Both the position numbers and the translations under genes were made by a program. This document shows, piece after piece, positions 16,787 to 27,474 of a stretch of 64,000 nt of DNA (positions are counted from its first letter, which is position 1; the number at the start of each line of letters is the position of its first letter). Source of the stretch: Stutzerimonas stutzeri (GTDB lineage: Bacteria > Pseudomonadota > Gammaproteobacteria > Pseudomonadales > Pseudomonadaceae); assembly GCF_002890915.1 (NCBI RefSeq), contig NZ_POUT01000003.1:329090-393089 (forward strand), in the 5' to 3' direction. The notes below the pieces were generated by a model that did no database searches, was not told the DNA's origin, and saw only the letters and a list, made by a program, of their open reading frames with translations.

Positions 16787-18649
16787 ATGCGCAAGTCCCT
16801 TTCCCTGGCTGCAGTGCTGCTGGGCCTGCCTTCCTGTGTCCTGGCCCACGAGGGCGCCCTGCTGCTGGGCCAGCAGCTGATCACCGCCAGCCGTACCGGC
16901 ACGTCGCCGGTATCCATCGCCTCCAGCAGCCTGATCACGCGTGACGACATCGAGCGCCAGCAGGCCGGCAGCGTGCCGGAACTGCTGCAACGCCTGGCCG
17001 GGGTCAGCGTCACCAGCAACGGCGGGCGCGGCAAGAGCACCTCGGTGTCCATCCGCGGCACCAGCGACAAGCATGTGCTGGTGCTGATCGATGGCATCCG
17101 GGTCGGTTCGGCCACCTCCGGCAGCGCCGCGCTGCAGAGCATCCCGGTCGAGCAGATCGAGCGTATCGAGGTCGTCCGCGGGCCGCGTTCCAGCCTGTAC
17201 GGTTCGGAGGCCATGGGCGGGGTGATCCAGATCTTCACCCGTCGCGGCGGCGGCGACGGCTTCAAGCCCTATTTCTCGGCGGGTGCCGGCTCGCGCTCGA
17301 GCTACAGCGGCTCGGCCGGCGTGGCGGGTGGCCAGGGCAACGGCTGGTTCAACCTCGGCGTGGCCAGTGAGTCCACCGACGGCATCAATGCCCGTGCCTA
17401 CCGCAGCAGTGCGCCCGGGGCCTTCGAGCCGGACGCCGACGGTTACCGCGAGCTGTCGGCCCAGCTGCGCACCGGCTATCGCTTCGACAACGGCCTGGAA
17501 CTCGACGGCAGCTGGCTGCAGAGCGAGAACCACAGCGACTTCGACAGCCGCTCCAGCAGCGGCGCCAGCGGCCGCCACGCCTACAGCGACGGCTCGCTGC
17601 AGGCGCTCAGCGGTCGCGCGCGCTTCGCGCCGCTGGCTTCCTGGGACGTCACTCTGCAGGCGGGGCACAGCGAGGACCTGGGCGACAACTTCCAGGACCG
17701 CCGCTTCTACTCGCGCTTCGACACCCGCCGCGACAGCGCCAGCTGGCAGAACGACTTCCATGTCTGCGAGGCGCAGCTGCTGACGCTCGGCATGGACTAC
17801 CAGCAGGACCGCATCGACAGCAGCGACAGCTATGTCGAGGACAGCCGCTACAACCGTGGCTACTTCATCCAGTACCAGGCCGCCTTCGGCCGCCACGGCG
17901 TGCAGGCCGGCCTGCGCCGCGACAAGGACGAGTTCTTCGGCTCGCACGATACCGGCAGCCTCGGCTACAGCTTCGAGCTGAGCGAGGCGCTGACGCTGAC
18001 CGCCGCCTACGGCACCGCCTACCGCGCGCCGACCTTCAACGACCTGTACTACCCGGCCAGCGCCTATACCGCCGGCAATCCGGAGGTCAAACCGGAGGAG
18101 TCGGAAAGCTACGAGCTGGGCATTCGCGGCAGCCACGGCTGGGGCGAGTGGAGCGTCAACGCCTACGAGAACCGGATCGAGGACCTGATCGTCTGGGCGG
18201 GCAGCAGCCCCATGCGTCCGGAGAACGTCGACGTGGCGCGCATCCGCGGCATCGAGACCCGCGTCGCCACCGTGCTGGCCGGCTGGGACCTGGCCGCCAA
18301 CCTGACTTTCATGGACCCGCAGGACCGCAGCAAGGCCAACCACGGCCACCTGCTGCAACGCCGCGCCAAGCGCCAGTTCAACCTGGACCTGGATCGCCAG
18401 TTCGGCGCCGTCGGCCTGGGCGCCTCGTTGTACGCCGCGAGCGAGCGCTTCGACAAGGCCAGCAATGCCCCCGACACCCGCATGCCCGGCTATGCCCTGC
18501 TGGACCTGCGCGGCGAGTACCGCCTCGACGAGGCCTGGCGCCTGCAGGCCAGGCTGGCGAACCTGTTCGACCGCGAATACGAAACCACCCAGACCTACGA
18601 ACAGCCTGGCCGCGCACTGTATTTCACCGTGCGCTACCAGGCCCTGTAA
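16787..18649 (+). CDS. btuB: TonB-dependent vitamin B12 receptor BtuB
   Basis: Outer-membrane cobalamin receptor of 620 aa. It has a signal peptide (residues 1-20, ending CVLAHEG), a plug domain with RRxP-like and VLVLIDGIRVGS segments and VEVVRGPRSSLYGSEAMGG, and a beta barrel ending in an aromatic residue pattern (YFTVRYQAL). The ATG at 16787 starts the signal. The riboswitch lies just upstream. It imports corrinoids with TonB-ExbBD energy. Confidence 0.93.
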   Translation: MRKSLSLAAVLLGLPSCVLAHEGALLLGQQLITASRTGTSPVSIASSSLITRDDIERQQAGSVPELLQRLAGVSVTSNGGRGKSTSVSIRGTSDKHVLVLIDGIRVGSATSGSAALQSIPVEQIERIEVVRGPRSSLYGSEAMGGVIQIFTRRGGGDGFKPYFSAGAGSRSSYSGSAGVAGGQGNGWFNLGVASESTDGINARAYRSSAPGAFEPDADGYRELSAQLRTGYRFDNGLELDGSWLQSENHSDFDSRSSSGASGRHAYSDGSLQALSGRARFAPLASWDVTLQAGHSEDLGDNFQDRRFYSRFDTRRDSASWQNDFHVCEAQLLTLGMDYQQDRIDSSDSYVEDSRYNRGYFIQYQAAFGRHGVQAGLRRDKDEFFGSHDTGSLGYSFELSEALTLTAAYGTAYRAPTFNDLYYPASAYTAGNPEVKPEESESYELGIRGSHGWGEWSVNAYENRIEDLIVWAGSSPMRPENVDVARIRGIETRVATVLAGWDLAANLTFMDPQDRSKANHGHLLQRRAKRQFNLDLDRQFGAVGLGASLYAASERFDKASNAPDTRMPGYALLDLRGEYRLDEAWRLQARLANLFDREYETTQTYEQPGRALYFTVRYQAL

Positions 18650-18676
18650 CCGGCAACCCATCCGAGGAGTTTCATC

Positions 18677-19252
18677 ATGCACGTCCTGTCCATGCGCGCC
18701 CAGTCGGCAATCGGCGTCGCGCTGATCCTGCTGATGGCCATGACCCGCGGCCAGCACTTCGCCAGCGTCGAGAACCTGCCCAGCGCCAGCTGGTCGATCT
18801 TCTTCCTCGCCGGCTTCTACCTGCGTCCGCGCTGGGCGTTCGCGCTGCTGTTCGCCGAGGCCTCGGCGCTGGACTTCGGCTCCCTGGCCAGCGGCAGCAT
18901 CAGCGACTGGTGCCTGTCGCCGGCCTACTGGGCGCTGCTGCCAGCCTACGGCAGCCTGTGGCTGGCCGGGCGGCTGTTCGCCGGTTGGCAGCGCGACGAT
19001 CTGCGCAGCCTGGCCGTGCTCGCGTCGACGCTGCTGGTCGCGGGCTTCGCCGCCTACCTGATCTCCGGCGGGGCCTTCTACTTCTTCTCCGGCCGCTATC
19101 CGGAGCCGACCCTGGCCGGCTTCCTGCCGCGCATCGCCCAGTATCTGCCGCGTCACCTGGGCAACCTGGCGTTCTACGTCGGCACGGCGCTGGTGCTGCA
19201 CCTCGGTATCGTCTCGGCGTTGCGCCTGGGCCAGCCGCGGCGGGTGCACTGA
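18677..19252 (+). CDS. Membrane protein of the B12 operon, unknown
   Basis: A 191-aa integral membrane protein with five or so hydrophobic segments and no enzyme motif. It lies between btuB and cobO, and its TGA overlaps the cobO ATG, so it is translationally coupled to corrinoid adenosylation. A role in moving cobalamin or cobalt across the inner membrane is possible from context. The protein has no ATPase and no classical ABC permease signature. Function is not established. Confidence 0.7.
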   Translation: MHVLSMRAQSAIGVALILLMAMTRGQHFASVENLPSASWSIFFLAGFYLRPRWAFALLFAEASALDFGSLASGSISDWCLSPAYWALLPAYGSLWLAGRLFAGWQRDDLRSLAVLASTLLVAGFAAYLISGGAFYFFSGRYPEPTLAGFLPRIAQYLPRHLGNLAFYVGTALVLHLGIVSALRLGQPRRVH

Positions 19253-19854
19253 TGGACGCGCGCGACGCACGACACAAGGCGCGCATGCAGCGCAAGAAGG
19301 CGGTGGTCGACGCGAAGATCGCCGAGGCCCAGGACGAATACGGCCTGCTGCTGGTGCACACCGGCAACGGCAAGGGCAAGAGCAGCTCGGCCTTCGGCAT
19401 GGTCGCCCGCGCGCTGGGCCATGGCATCAAGGTTGGCGTGGTGCAGTTCATCAAGGGAGCGGCCAGCACGGGCGAGGAGGCATTCTTCCGGCGCTTCCCC
19501 GAGGAGGTGCGTTTCCACGTCATGGGCGAAGGTTTCACCTGGGAGACCCAGGACCGCCAGCGCGACATCGCCAAGGCCCGCGCGGCCTGGGGGGTGGCTC
19601 GCGAACTGCTGGCCGACGACAGTATCGGCCTGGTGGTGCTGGACGAGCTGAACATCGCCCTCAAGCACGGCTACCTGGAGCTGGAGCCGGTGCTCGCCGA
19701 TATCGAGGCGCGGCCGCTGCCGCAGCATGTGGTGGTCACCGGCCGCGGCGCACCGCCCGGGCTGATCGAGGCGGCGGATACCGTCACCGAGATGGGCCTG
19801 GTCAAGCACGCGTTCAAGGCCGGCGTGAAGGCGCAGAAGGGCGTGGAATTCTGA
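19252..19854 (+). CDS. cobO: Cob(I)yrinic acid a,c-diamide adenosyltransferase
   Basis: Adenosylates cob(I)alamin precursors (CobO/BtuR/CobA family), 200 aa. The N-terminal Walker A HTGNGKGKSSSAFG is near residue 38, and VVLDELNIALKHGY is the Walker B region. It starts at the ATG overlapping the upstream stop. A 72-base inverted repeat lies after its stop, before cobB. Confidence 0.96.
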   Translation: MDARDARHKARMQRKKAVVDAKIAEAQDEYGLLLVHTGNGKGKSSSAFGMVARALGHGIKVGVVQFIKGAASTGEEAFFRRFPEEVRFHVMGEGFTWETQDRQRDIAKARAAWGVARELLADDSIGLVVLDELNIALKHGYLELEPVLADIEARPLPQHVVVTGRGAPPGLIEAADTVTEMGLVKHAFKAGVKAQKGVEF

Positions 19855-19874
19855 TGCCGGCGCTCGAGGATTGT

Positions 19875-19946
19875 GTAGGGTGGATGACGCCTTTTTCATC
19901 CACCACCGGAGTTGTCGGTGGATGGGTAGAGCGTCATCCACCCTAC
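19875..19946. repeat. Inverted repeat between cobO and cobB
   Basis: GTAGGGTGGATGACGC (19875-19890) and its exact reverse complement (19931-19946) flank an inner palindrome (CATCCACC/GGTGGATG). It can form a long hairpin inside the B12 operon. It is a common repeat class in pseudomonads and could serve as a partial terminator or an RNA stabiliser. Confidence 0.75.
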
Positions 19947-19963
19947 GATGATGAGAGGCTGCG

Positions 19964-21256
19964 ATGAATAGCCGAAGCTGCCCGGCATTGCTGATCGCCG
20001 CGCCGGCCTCGGGGCAGGGCAAGACCACCGTCACCGCCGCCCTGGCCCGGCTGCATGCGCGCCAGGGCAAGCGGGTGCGGGTATTCAAGTGCGGCCCGGA
20101 CTTCCTCGACCCGACCATCCTCGCCCGCGCCAGCGGCCAGCCGGTCTACCAGCTCGACCTGTGGATGGTCGGCGAGGTGGAGTCGCGCCGATTGCTCTGG
20201 CAGGCCGCCGGCGAAGCCGATCTGATCCTGATCGAAGGCGTGATGGGGTTGTTCGACGGCAATCCCAGCGCCGCCGACTTGGCGCGGCGCTTCGGCGTGC
20301 CTGTGCTGGCGGTGATCGACGGCGCGGCCATGGCGCAGACCTTCGGCGCCCTGGCCCACGGCCTGGCGAGCTTCCAGCCGGACCTGCCGTTCGCCGGAGT
20401 GCTGGCCAACCGGGTCGGCAGCGAGCGGCACGGGCAGATCCTGCGCGACAGCCTGCCGGAGACGATCCGCTGGTACGGTGCCTTGCCGCACAGCGCCGGG
20501 ATCGAACTGCCGAGCCGGCACCTGGGGCTGGTGCCGGCCGGGGAACTGGCTGACCTGGACGCCCGCCTGGATGCCGCGGCCGATGCCCTGGCGACCAGCG
20601 CCGATGTGACGTTGCCGCCGGCGATGAGCTTCGCCGCGCCGGCGCCACACGTGCTCGAACCGCTGTTGCAGGGCGTACGCATCGGCGTGGCACGCGATGC
20701 CGCCTTCGCCTTCCTGTACCAGGCCAATCTCGACCTGCTGCGGGCGCTGGGGGCCGAACTGCTGTTCTTCTCGCCGTTGCGTTTCGCCCGCTTGCCGGCC
20801 GTGGACAGCCTCTACCTGCCCGGCGGCTATCCCGAACTCCATCTGCGCGCGTTGGGCCGGAACCGCCCGATGGCCGAGGCGATCCGTGCCCATCATGCCG
20901 CCGGCAAGCCGATCCTCGCCGAATGCGGCGGCATGCTCTACCTGCTCGACGGCCTCGTCGATAAGGCGGGCGAGCATGGTGCGATGCTCGGCCTGCTGCC
21001 CGGCAAGGCGCGGATGCAGAACCGCCTGACCGCCCTGGCGCTGCAGGAGGTGGCATTGCCGGAAGGGCACCTGCGTGGGCACACCTTCCATCATTCGTCG
21101 CTGGCGTCGCCGCTCGAACCGCTGGCGCGCGGGCAGTGCCCGAACTACAAGCGCACCGCCGAGGCGGTCTACCGGCAGGGGCGAATGACGGCTTCCTATA
21201 TTCATTTCTACCTGCCGTCCGATCCGGCGGCAGCCGCGGCACTGCTACGGCCATGA
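19964..21256 (+). CDS. cobB: Cobyrinic acid a,c-diamide synthase
   Basis: Glutamine-dependent amidation of side chains a and c of cobyrinic acid, 430 aa. An N-terminal ATPase domain (AAPASGQGKTTVTAAL, residue 11) is followed by a C-terminal type-1 glutamine amidotransferase domain with AECGGMLYLLDG (catalytic Cys) and a HTFHHSS segment. It overlaps bluB by 4 bases. Confidence 0.96.
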   Translation: MNSRSCPALLIAAPASGQGKTTVTAALARLHARQGKRVRVFKCGPDFLDPTILARASGQPVYQLDLWMVGEVESRRLLWQAAGEADLILIEGVMGLFDGNPSAADLARRFGVPVLAVIDGAAMAQTFGALAHGLASFQPDLPFAGVLANRVGSERHGQILRDSLPETIRWYGALPHSAGIELPSRHLGLVPAGELADLDARLDAAADALATSADVTLPPAMSFAAPAPHVLEPLLQGVRIGVARDAAFAFLYQANLDLLRALGAELLFFSPLRFARLPAVDSLYLPGGYPELHLRALGRNRPMAEAIRAHHAAGKPILAECGGMLYLLDGLVDKAGEHGAMLGLLPGKARMQNRLTALALQEVALPEGHLRGHTFHHSSLASPLEPLARGQCPNYKRTAEAVYRQGRMTASYIHFYLPSDPAAAAALLRP

Positions 21257-21903
21257 CCGCGCACGCCTTCACCCCCGAGGAGCGCGCGGCGCTCTACCGC
21301 GCCATCGGCGAGCGTCGCGACATGCGCCACTTCGCTGGCGGCGAGGTGGCGCCGGAGTTGCTGGCGCGGCTGCTGGAGGCCGCGCACCAGGCGCCCAGCG
21401 TCGGTCTGATGCAGCCCTGGCGCTTCATTCGCATCACGGCCAGGGACCTGCGCGCGCGCATCGGGGCGCTGGTCGAGGAGGAGCGCCGGCGTACCGCCGA
21501 GGCCCTGGGCGAGCGCTCCGCCGAATTCATGCGGCTCAAGGTCGAGGGCATCGGCGAATGCGCCGAACTGCTGGTCGCCGCGCTGATGGAGGGCCGAGAG
21601 GCGCACCTGTTTGGCCGCCGTACCCTGCCGGAAATGGACCTGGCGTCGCTGGCCTGCGCCATCCAGAACCTCTGGCTCGCCGCCCGCGCCGAAGGGCTGG
21701 GCATGGGCTGGGTGTCGCTGTTCGAACCGCAGGCGCTGGCCACGCTGCTGGGCATGCCGGCTGGCGCCAAGCCGGTGGCGGTTCTCTGCCTCGGGCCGGT
21801 GCACGACTTCTATCCGGCGCCGATGCTCGAACTGGAAGGCTGGACCCGCGGGCGGTCGCTGGCCGAGCTGCTGTATGAAGACCAGTGGGGGCGGCGGCCA
21901 TGA
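21253..21903 (+). CDS. bluB: 5,6-dimethylbenzimidazole synthase BluB
   Basis: A flavin-destroying enzyme that makes the lower ligand of B12 from reduced FMN, 216 aa. It has a nitroreductase-like fold with [12 protein letters not shown] near residue 17, [14 protein letters not shown], and [11 protein letters not shown]. The ATG at 21253 is inside the cobB stop. Its presence implies complete de novo B12 synthesis in oxygen. Confidence 0.94.
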   Translation: MTAHAFTPEERAALYRAIGERRDMRHFAGGEVAPELLARLLEAAHQAPSVGLMQPWRFIRITARDLRARIGALVEEERRRTAEALGERSAEFMRLKVEGIGECAELLVAALMEGREAHLFGRRTLPEMDLASLACAIQNLWLAARAEGLGMGWVSLFEPQALATLLGMPAGAKPVAVLCLGPVHDFYPAPMLELEGWTRGRSLAELLYEDQWGRRP

Positions 21904-22811
21904 GCCTGGCGCTGAGCTGCCTGGCCGGCGTCGGCCTGGATGCGCTGCTCGGCGAGCCGAGGCGTGCGCATCCGCTGGTCGCCTTCGGGCGGCTGGCCGA
22001 TCGCCTGGAGCGGCATTTCAATGGACCCGACGCGCGCGGCTGGCGCAGCCACGGCGTGACGGCCTGGTGCCTGGCGGTGCTGCCGCCGACCGCGCTGGCC
22101 TGGCTGCTCGGCCTGCTACCGGGTGTCGGCTGGCTGGTGGACATCGGCTTGCTGTACCTGGCGCTGGGGCTGCGCAGCCTGGGCGAACATGCGCTACCGG
22201 TGGCGCGGGCGTTGTGGTTGGGCGACCTGCCCGAGGCGCGGCGGCGGGTCGGCCGTATCGTCAGTCGCGAGACCTCGGCGCTGGACGAAACGGGCGTGGC
22301 CCGCGCCGCCACCGAGTCGGTGCTGGAGAATGGCAGCGATGCGGTGTTCGCCGCGCTGTTCTGGTTCGCCGTCGCCGGTGCGCCGGGTGTCGTGCTCTAT
22401 CGCCTGAGCAACACCCTGGATGCCATGTGGGGCTACCGCAATGCGCGTTTCGAGCGCTTCGGCTGGGCCGCGGCGCGGATCGACGATGCGCTCAACTATG
22501 TTCCGGCGCGGCTGGTGGCGCTGACCTATGCGCTGCTCGGGCGGACCCGCCAGGCCCTGTATTGCTGGCGCAGGCAGGCGCCGCTGTGGGACAGCCCCAA
22601 CGCCGGGCCGGTGATGGCCGCTGGTGCCGGTGCGCTGGGCGTGGTGCTGGGCGGGCCGGCGATCTATCACGGCGAGCCGCATGCGCGGCCGCCGCTGGGC
22701 GAGGGCGAGCCGCCACGGGCGCGGGATATCGAGCGCGCGCTGGATCTGGTCTGGGCCGGCGTCGGCGTCTGGCTGCTGGTGCTGCTGCTCGGAGGCTGGC
22801 TGCATGCTTGA
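21900..22811 (+). CDS. cobD: Adenosylcobinamide-phosphate synthase
   Basis: A membrane enzyme (CbiB/CobD) that attaches the aminopropanol arm to adenosylcobyric acid, 303 aa. Family features are [16 protein letters not shown] near residue 12 and an [14 protein letters not shown] segment near residue 145. It overlaps both neighbours (bluB by 4 bases, cobC by 8). Confidence 0.95.
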   Translation: MSLALSCLAGVGLDALLGEPRRAHPLVAFGRLADRLERHFNGPDARGWRSHGVTAWCLAVLPPTALAWLLGLLPGVGWLVDIGLLYLALGLRSLGEHALPVARALWLGDLPEARRRVGRIVSRETSALDETGVARAATESVLENGSDAVFAALFWFAVAGAPGVVLYRLSNTLDAMWGYRNARFERFGWAAARIDDALNYVPARLVALTYALLGRTRQALYCWRRQAPLWDSPNAGPVMAAGAGALGVVLGGPAIYHGEPHARPPLGEGEPPRARDIERALDLVWAGVGVWLLVLLLGGWLHA

Positions 22812-23793
22812 GCATGGTGGAAGGCTGCGTACGGCGGCGCAGCGCTACGACATCCCGCTGGCGGACTGGCTCGACCTGTCCACCGGCATCGCCCCCTATG
22901 GCTGGTCGCTGCCGAGCATTCCCGCCAGCGCCTGGGGGCGCCTGCCGGAACCCGGCGACGGGCTGGAAGCCGCGGCGCAGCGCTATTACGGTGCCCGCTC
23001 GCTGCTGCCGTTGGCCGGTTCGCAGGCGGCGATCCAGGCGCTGCCGCGCTTGCGCCGGCAGGCGCGGGTCGGTGTCGTCTCGCCCTGCTATGCCGAACAC
23101 GCCGAGGCCTGGCGGCGCGCGGGCCATCGGCTGGTCGAGCTTTGCGAAGCCAGCGTGCCGGGTGCGCTGGATCGGCTCGACGTGCTGGTGGTGGTCAATC
23201 CGAACAACCCCACCGGCCGGCTGATCGCCGCCGAGCAACTGCTGCAGTGGCATGCCCGGCTGGCTGCTTCCGGTGGCTGGCTGCTGGTCGACGAGGCGTT
23301 CATGGACTGCACGCCGCAGCACAGCCTGGCCGCGCACAGCCATCTGCCGGGGCTCGTCGTGCTGCGCTCGTTCGGCAAGTTCTTCGGCCTGGCCGGTGCG
23401 CGGCTGGGCTTCGCGCTGGCGCATGCCGAGTTGCTGCGCGTGCTCGAGGAGCTGCTCGGGCCCTGGGCGATCGGCGGTCCGGCGCGCTGGCTGGGCAGCA
23501 CCCTGCTCGCCGATGACGAAGGCCAGCAGCGCCAGCGCCGCCGGTTGAACGCCGATGGCGCGCGGCTCGCGGCGCTGCTGGCGGCGTACGGCTTGCCGCC
23601 GGTTGGCGGCTGTGCGCTGTTCCAGACGGTGTTCGACGTGGTCGCCGAACCGCTGTACGAGCACCTGGCGTACAGCGGTATTCTCACGCGCTTGTTCATG
23701 CCTTTCGGCCTGCGCTTCGGCCTGCCGGGCGAGGAGGCGGGCTGGGCCCGGCTGGAGCAGGCCCTTCGATGCTACCGGGAGCAACATTCATGA
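22804..23793 (+). CDS. cobC: Threonine-phosphate decarboxylase-like CobC
   Basis: A pyridoxal-phosphate aminotransferase-fold enzyme (CobC/CobD-type) of 329 aa providing the aminopropanol phosphate linker. Visible are [12 protein letters not shown] (near residue 135), [11 protein letters not shown], and the PLP lysine in [16 protein letters not shown]. It starts inside cobD and ends overlapping cobQ. Confidence 0.94.
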   Translation: MLEHGGRLRTAAQRYDIPLADWLDLSTGIAPYGWSLPSIPASAWGRLPEPGDGLEAAAQRYYGARSLLPLAGSQAAIQALPRLRRQARVGVVSPCYAEHAEAWRRAGHRLVELCEASVPGALDRLDVLVVVNPNNPTGRLIAAEQLLQWHARLAASGGWLLVDEAFMDCTPQHSLAAHSHLPGLVVLRSFGKFFGLAGARLGFALAHAELLRVLEELLGPWAIGGPARWLGSTLLADDEGQQRQRRRLNADGARLAALLAAYGLPPVGGCALFQTVFDVVAEPLYEHLAYSGILTRLFMPFGLRFGLPGEEAGWARLEQALRCYREQHS

Positions 23794-25241
23794 CCACGCT
23801 GATGGTGCAGGGCACCACCTCCGATGCCGGCAAGAGCACCCTGGTGACCGCGTTGTGCCGCTGGCTGGCGCGCCAGGGCGTGGCGGTGGCGCCGTTCAAG
23901 CCGCAGAACATGGCACTCAACAGCGCGGTGACCGCCGACGGCGGCGAGATCGGCCGCGCCCAGGCGGTGCAGGCCCAGGCCGCCGGGCTGGCGCCACACA
24001 CCGACATGAACCCGGTGCTGCTCAAGCCCAACAGCGACACCGGCGCCCAGGTGATCGTTCATGGCCGCGCCCTGAGCTGCATGGACGCAGTGGCCTATCA
24101 CGACTACAAGCGCGTGGCCATGCAGGCGGTGCTCGAATCCCACCGACGCCTGAGCGAACGCTACCGGGTGGTGATGGTGGAAGGCGCGGGCTCGCCGGCG
24201 GAGATCAACCTGCGTGCCGGTGATATTGCCAACATGGGCTTCGCCGAGGCGGTGGATTGCCCGGTGATCCTCATCGCCGATATCGACAAGGGTGGCGTCT
24301 TCGCCCATCTGGTCGGCACCCTGGCCCTGCTTTCGGAGAGCGAGCAGGCGCGGGTGCGGGGCTTCGTCATCAACCGCTTTCGCGGTGATATCGCCCTGTT
24401 GCAACCGGGACTGGACTGGCTGGAACGACGTACCGGCAAGCCGGTGCTGGGCGTGCTGCCGTACCTGATGGATTTCCACCTGGAAGCCGAGGACGCCATC
24501 GATGTGCGCCAGTCGGCCAAGGGCGATCACACGCTGAACGTGGTGGTGCCGGTGCTGCCGCGCATCAGCAACCACACCGACTTCGATCCGCTGCGCCTGC
24601 ACCCGCAGGTGGCGCTGCGCTTCGTCGGCCCCGGCGAGCCAGTGCCGGAGGCCGACCTGATCATCCTGCCCGGCTCCAAGAGCGTGCGCGCCGATCTCGC
24701 CTGGCTGCGCGCCAATGGGTGGGAGGCGGCGATCCGGCGCCATCTGCGCTACGGTGGCAAGCTGCTGGGCATCTGTGGCGGGTTGCAGATGCTCGGCCAG
24801 CGCATCGCCGATCCGCTCGGGTTGGAAGGGGCGGCTGGCGCGAGCGACGGGCTGGGGCTGCTGGATTTCACCACCGAGCTGCATGCCGAGAAGCAGTTGC
24901 GCAACGTGCGTGGCCGGCTGTGCCTGGAAAGCGCCGAGGTCAGCGGTTACGAAATCCATGCCGGGGTGAGCGAGGGGCCGGCGCTGCGCCAGGCCGCGGT
25001 CGAGCTGGACCATGGCCGCCGCGACGGCGTCCTCAGCGCCGATGGCCAGGTGCTCGGCACTTACCTGCACGGTCTGTTCGAAAGCCCGGCGGCCTGCGCC
25101 GCGCTGCTGCGCTGGGCGGGGCTCGGCGAGGTCGAGACGGTGGATTACCACGCCCTGCGCGAGCGCGATATCGAGCGCCTGGCCGATCTGGCCGAGACGC
25201 GCCTGGATACCCGGCTGTTGCGCAGGCTTTGCGGTGTCTAG
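23790..25241 (+). CDS. cobQ: Cobyric acid synthase
   Basis: Amidates the remaining side chains of adenosylcobyrinic a,c-diamide, 483 aa. The N-terminal ATPase motif [16 protein letters not shown] is near residue 7 with KPQNMALNS. The C-terminal glutaminase domain has [15 protein letters not shown] (catalytic Cys). It is the longest gene of the B12 cluster. Confidence 0.96.
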   Translation: MTTLMVQGTTSDAGKSTLVTALCRWLARQGVAVAPFKPQNMALNSAVTADGGEIGRAQAVQAQAAGLAPHTDMNPVLLKPNSDTGAQVIVHGRALSCMDAVAYHDYKRVAMQAVLESHRRLSERYRVVMVEGAGSPAEINLRAGDIANMGFAEAVDCPVILIADIDKGGVFAHLVGTLALLSESEQARVRGFVINRFRGDIALLQPGLDWLERRTGKPVLGVLPYLMDFHLEAEDAIDVRQSAKGDHTLNVVVPVLPRISNHTDFDPLRLHPQVALRFVGPGEPVPEADLIILPGSKSVRADLAWLRANGWEAAIRRHLRYGGKLLGICGGLQMLGQRIADPLGLEGAAGASDGLGLLDFTTELHAEKQLRNVRGRLCLESAEVSGYEIHAGVSEGPALRQAAVELDHGRRDGVLSADGQVLGTYLHGLFESPAACAALLRWAGLGEVETVDYHALRERDIERLADLAETRLDTRLLRRLCGV

Positions 25242-25313
25242 CGTTGCGGGCGCCCTTCGTAGGAGGGGCGGGGACGACGGGCCCATGCCCGCGAAACAGG
25301 ATTGGAGACCGAC

Positions 25314-25832
25314 ATGCTTGAACTGATCCTCGGCGGCGCGCGTTCCGGCAAGAGCCGGCTGGCCGAGCGCCTCGCCGCCGAAAGCGGCCTGGCGGTGACC
25401 TATGTCGCCACCAGCCAGGCGCTGGACGGCGAGATGGCCGCGCGTATCGCCCAGCATCGCCAGCGTCGCCCCGCGCACTGGTCGCTGGTCGAGGAGCCGC
25501 TGCAACTGGCGCGGGTGTTGCGCGAGCAGGCCGATGCCCGGCGCTGCCTGCTGGTCGACTGCCTGACCCTGTGGCTGACCAACCTGTTGCTGCTGGACGA
25601 TCCGGCGCGGCTGGCCGCCGAGCGCGACGCGCTGCTGGCAGGCCTCGGCCAACTGCCGGGGCGGATCATCCTGGTCAGCAACGAAACCGGCCTGGGCGTG
25701 GTGCCGCTGGGCGAGCTGACCCGGCGCTATGTCGACGAAGCCGGTTGGCTGCACCAGGCGGTGGCCGAACGGGCGCAGCGGGTGAGCTTCATGGTCGCCG
25801 GGTTGCCGATGATATTGAAAGGAGCGCAGTGA
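25314..25832 (+). CDS. cobU: Adenosylcobinamide kinase / guanylyltransferase
   Basis: A bifunctional kinase and guanylyltransferase (CobU/CobP), 172 aa. The P-loop [14 protein letters not shown] is at residue 6, with [15 protein letters not shown] and [12 protein letters not shown] chose the ATG at 25314, 7 bases after GGAG; the TTG at 25302 lies within the ribosome site. The stop overlaps cobT. Confidence 0.95.
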   Translation: MLELILGGARSGKSRLAERLAAESGLAVTYVATSQALDGEMAARIAQHRQRRPAHWSLVEEPLQLARVLREQADARRCLLVDCLTLWLTNLLLLDDPARLAAERDALLAGLGQLPGRIILVSNETGLGVVPLGELTRRYVDEAGWLHQAVAERAQRVSFMVAGLPMILKGAQ

Positions 25833-26881
25833 TGAGCGAGTGGTGGAATGCGCCGTGCCGGCCGCTGGACGAGCAGGCCCGGGCCCGGGCGCTGGCGCGG
25901 CAGGAGCAACTGACCAAGCCGCGTGGCGCGCTTGGCCGGCTGGAAAGCCTGGCGCTGGAGCTGGCGGCGATGCAGGGTTGCGAGCGGCCACGGGCCGAAC
26001 GCGTGCGCATCGCGGTGTTCGCCGGCGACCATGGCGTGGTGGAGGAGGGCGTCTCGGCCTATCCGCAGGCGGTGACGGGACAGATGCTGCGCAATTTCGT
26101 GCGCGGCGGCGCGGCGCTCAGCGTGTTGGCGCGGCGGCTGGATGCGCCGCTGGAGGTGATCGACCTGGGCACCGTCGAGCCGTTGCAGCTGGACGGCGTG
26201 ACGCACCTGCGCCTCGGCCCGGGCACGGCCAATTTCTCCCGCGCCGCGGCCATGAGCGAAGAACAGCTGCGCCAGGCGCTGGCGGCCGGCCGCGACAGCG
26301 CGCAACGGGCGGCGGCTGCTGCCGCGCAGCTGTTCATCGGCGGCGAAATGGGCATCGGCAACACCAGCTGCGCCAGCGCACTGGCCGCGGTGCTGCTGCC
26401 GCGCTCGCCGCTGCTGCTGGTTGGCCCGGGTACCGGCCTGGATGCCGCCGGCCTGCAGCGCAAGCTGCAGGTGATCCAGGCCGCGCTGGCGCTGCATGGC
26501 GCGTACTGCCGCGAGCCGCTGGAAGCCCTGCGCCGCCTCGGCGGTTTCGAGGTGGCGGCGCTGGCGGGGGCCTATCTCGGCTGTGCCCAGGCCGGCGTCC
26601 CGGCGTTGGTGGACGGCTTCATCTGCAGCGTCGCCGCGCTCTGCGCGACACGCCTGAACCCCGAGTGTCGCGCCTGGCTGATCTTCGCCCATCGCTCCGC
26701 CGAACCCGGCCACCTGGCGGTGCTCGACGACATGGGCGCCGAACCGCTGCTCGACCTCGGCCTGCGCCTGGGCGAGGGCAGCGGCGCGGCGCTGGCGGTG
26801 CCGCTGCTGCAACAGGCCTGCGCGCTGCACGACGGGATGGCGACCTTCGCCGAGGCGGCGGTTTCGGACCGGCCGGCATGA
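25832..26881 (+). CDS. cobT: Nicotinate-nucleotide-dimethylbenzimidazole phosphoribosyltransferase
   Basis: Makes alpha-ribazole phosphate from dimethylbenzimidazole and nicotinate mononucleotide, 349 aa. Family motifs are [32 protein letters not shown] and HRSAEPGH near residue 287. It is coupled with cobU upstream and the phosphatase downstream by 1- to 4-base overlaps. Confidence 0.96.
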   Translation: MSEWWNAPCRPLDEQARARALARQEQLTKPRGALGRLESLALELAAMQGCERPRAERVRIAVFAGDHGVVEEGVSAYPQAVTGQMLRNFVRGGAALSVLARRLDAPLEVIDLGTVEPLQLDGVTHLRLGPGTANFSRAAAMSEEQLRQALAAGRDSAQRAAAAAAQLFIGGEMGIGNTSCASALAAVLLPRSPLLLVGPGTGLDAAGLQRKLQVIQAALALHGAYCREPLEALRRLGGFEVAALAGAYLGCAQAGVPALVDGFICSVAALCATRLNPECRAWLIFAHRSAEPGHLAVLDDMGAEPLLDLGLRLGEGSGAALAVPLLQQACALHDGMATFAEAAVSDRPA

Positions 26882-27462
26882 GCGCGCGCATCGATCTGCT
26901 GCGCCACGGCGAAACCGAACGCGGTGGCGGCTTTCGTGGCAGTCTCGACGATGCCTTGACCGCCCGCGGCTGGCAGCAGATGCGCGAGGCGGTGGACGGC
27001 GCCGGCCCCTGGGACGCGCTGATCAGCTCGCCCTTGCAGCGTTGCGCCGCCTTCGCCCGGGAACTGGCCAGGCGCCGCGGACTGCCGCTGTACCTGGAAG
27101 CCGACCTGCGCGAGCTGCATTTCGGCGACTGGGAAGGGCGCAGCGCCGCCGAGCTGATGCAGGCCAGCGCCGAGGCGCTGGAGCGTTTCTGGGCCGATCC
27201 CTACGGCTGCACCCCGCCCGGCGGCGAGCCGCTGGCGGACTTCGAACGGCGGGTACTGACTGCCCTGCTGCGCCTGCAGCGCCGCTTCGTCGGCCAGCGC
27301 CTGCTGCTGATCGGCCATGCCGGGGTGATGCGCCTGCTGCTGGCACGGCAACGGGGCCTGCCGCGCGAGCGGTTGCTGGAGGTGACGGTGGCGCATGGCG
27401 AGCTGCTGCCGCTGGCCCGCTTGCGGCCATGCCCGCATGGCGAGCACGGCGGCAACGCCTGA
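26878..27462 (+). CDS. Alpha-ribazole phosphatase-like histidine phosphatase
   Basis: Histidine phosphatase of the phosphoglycerate mutase branch, 194 aa, with [11 protein letters not shown] (catalytic His near residue 8), a second active-site region HFGDWEGRS, and [12 protein letters not shown]. In this position it is equivalent to Salmonella CobC and P. aeruginosa PA1280. It should dephosphorylate a nucleotide loop intermediate. The symbol is left blank because cobC is used for the aminotransferase above. Confidence 0.92.
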   Translation: MSARIDLLRHGETERGGGFRGSLDDALTARGWQQMREAVDGAGPWDALISSPLQRCAAFARELARRRGLPLYLEADLRELHFGDWEGRSAAELMQASAEALERFWADPYGCTPPGGEPLADFERRVLTALLRLQRRFVGQRLLLIGHAGVMRLLLARQRGLPRERLLEVTVAHGELLPLARLRPCPHGEHGGNA

Positions 27463-27474
27463 ACGGGAACCGAC

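Noticed and set aside
16661..19270. 869-aa open frame on the minus strand
   Set aside because: It is antisense to btuB, the next membrane gene and cobO, which have clear family motifs. Long open antisense frames are expected at this GC content. Its composition is repetitive Ala/Gly/Arg/Val.
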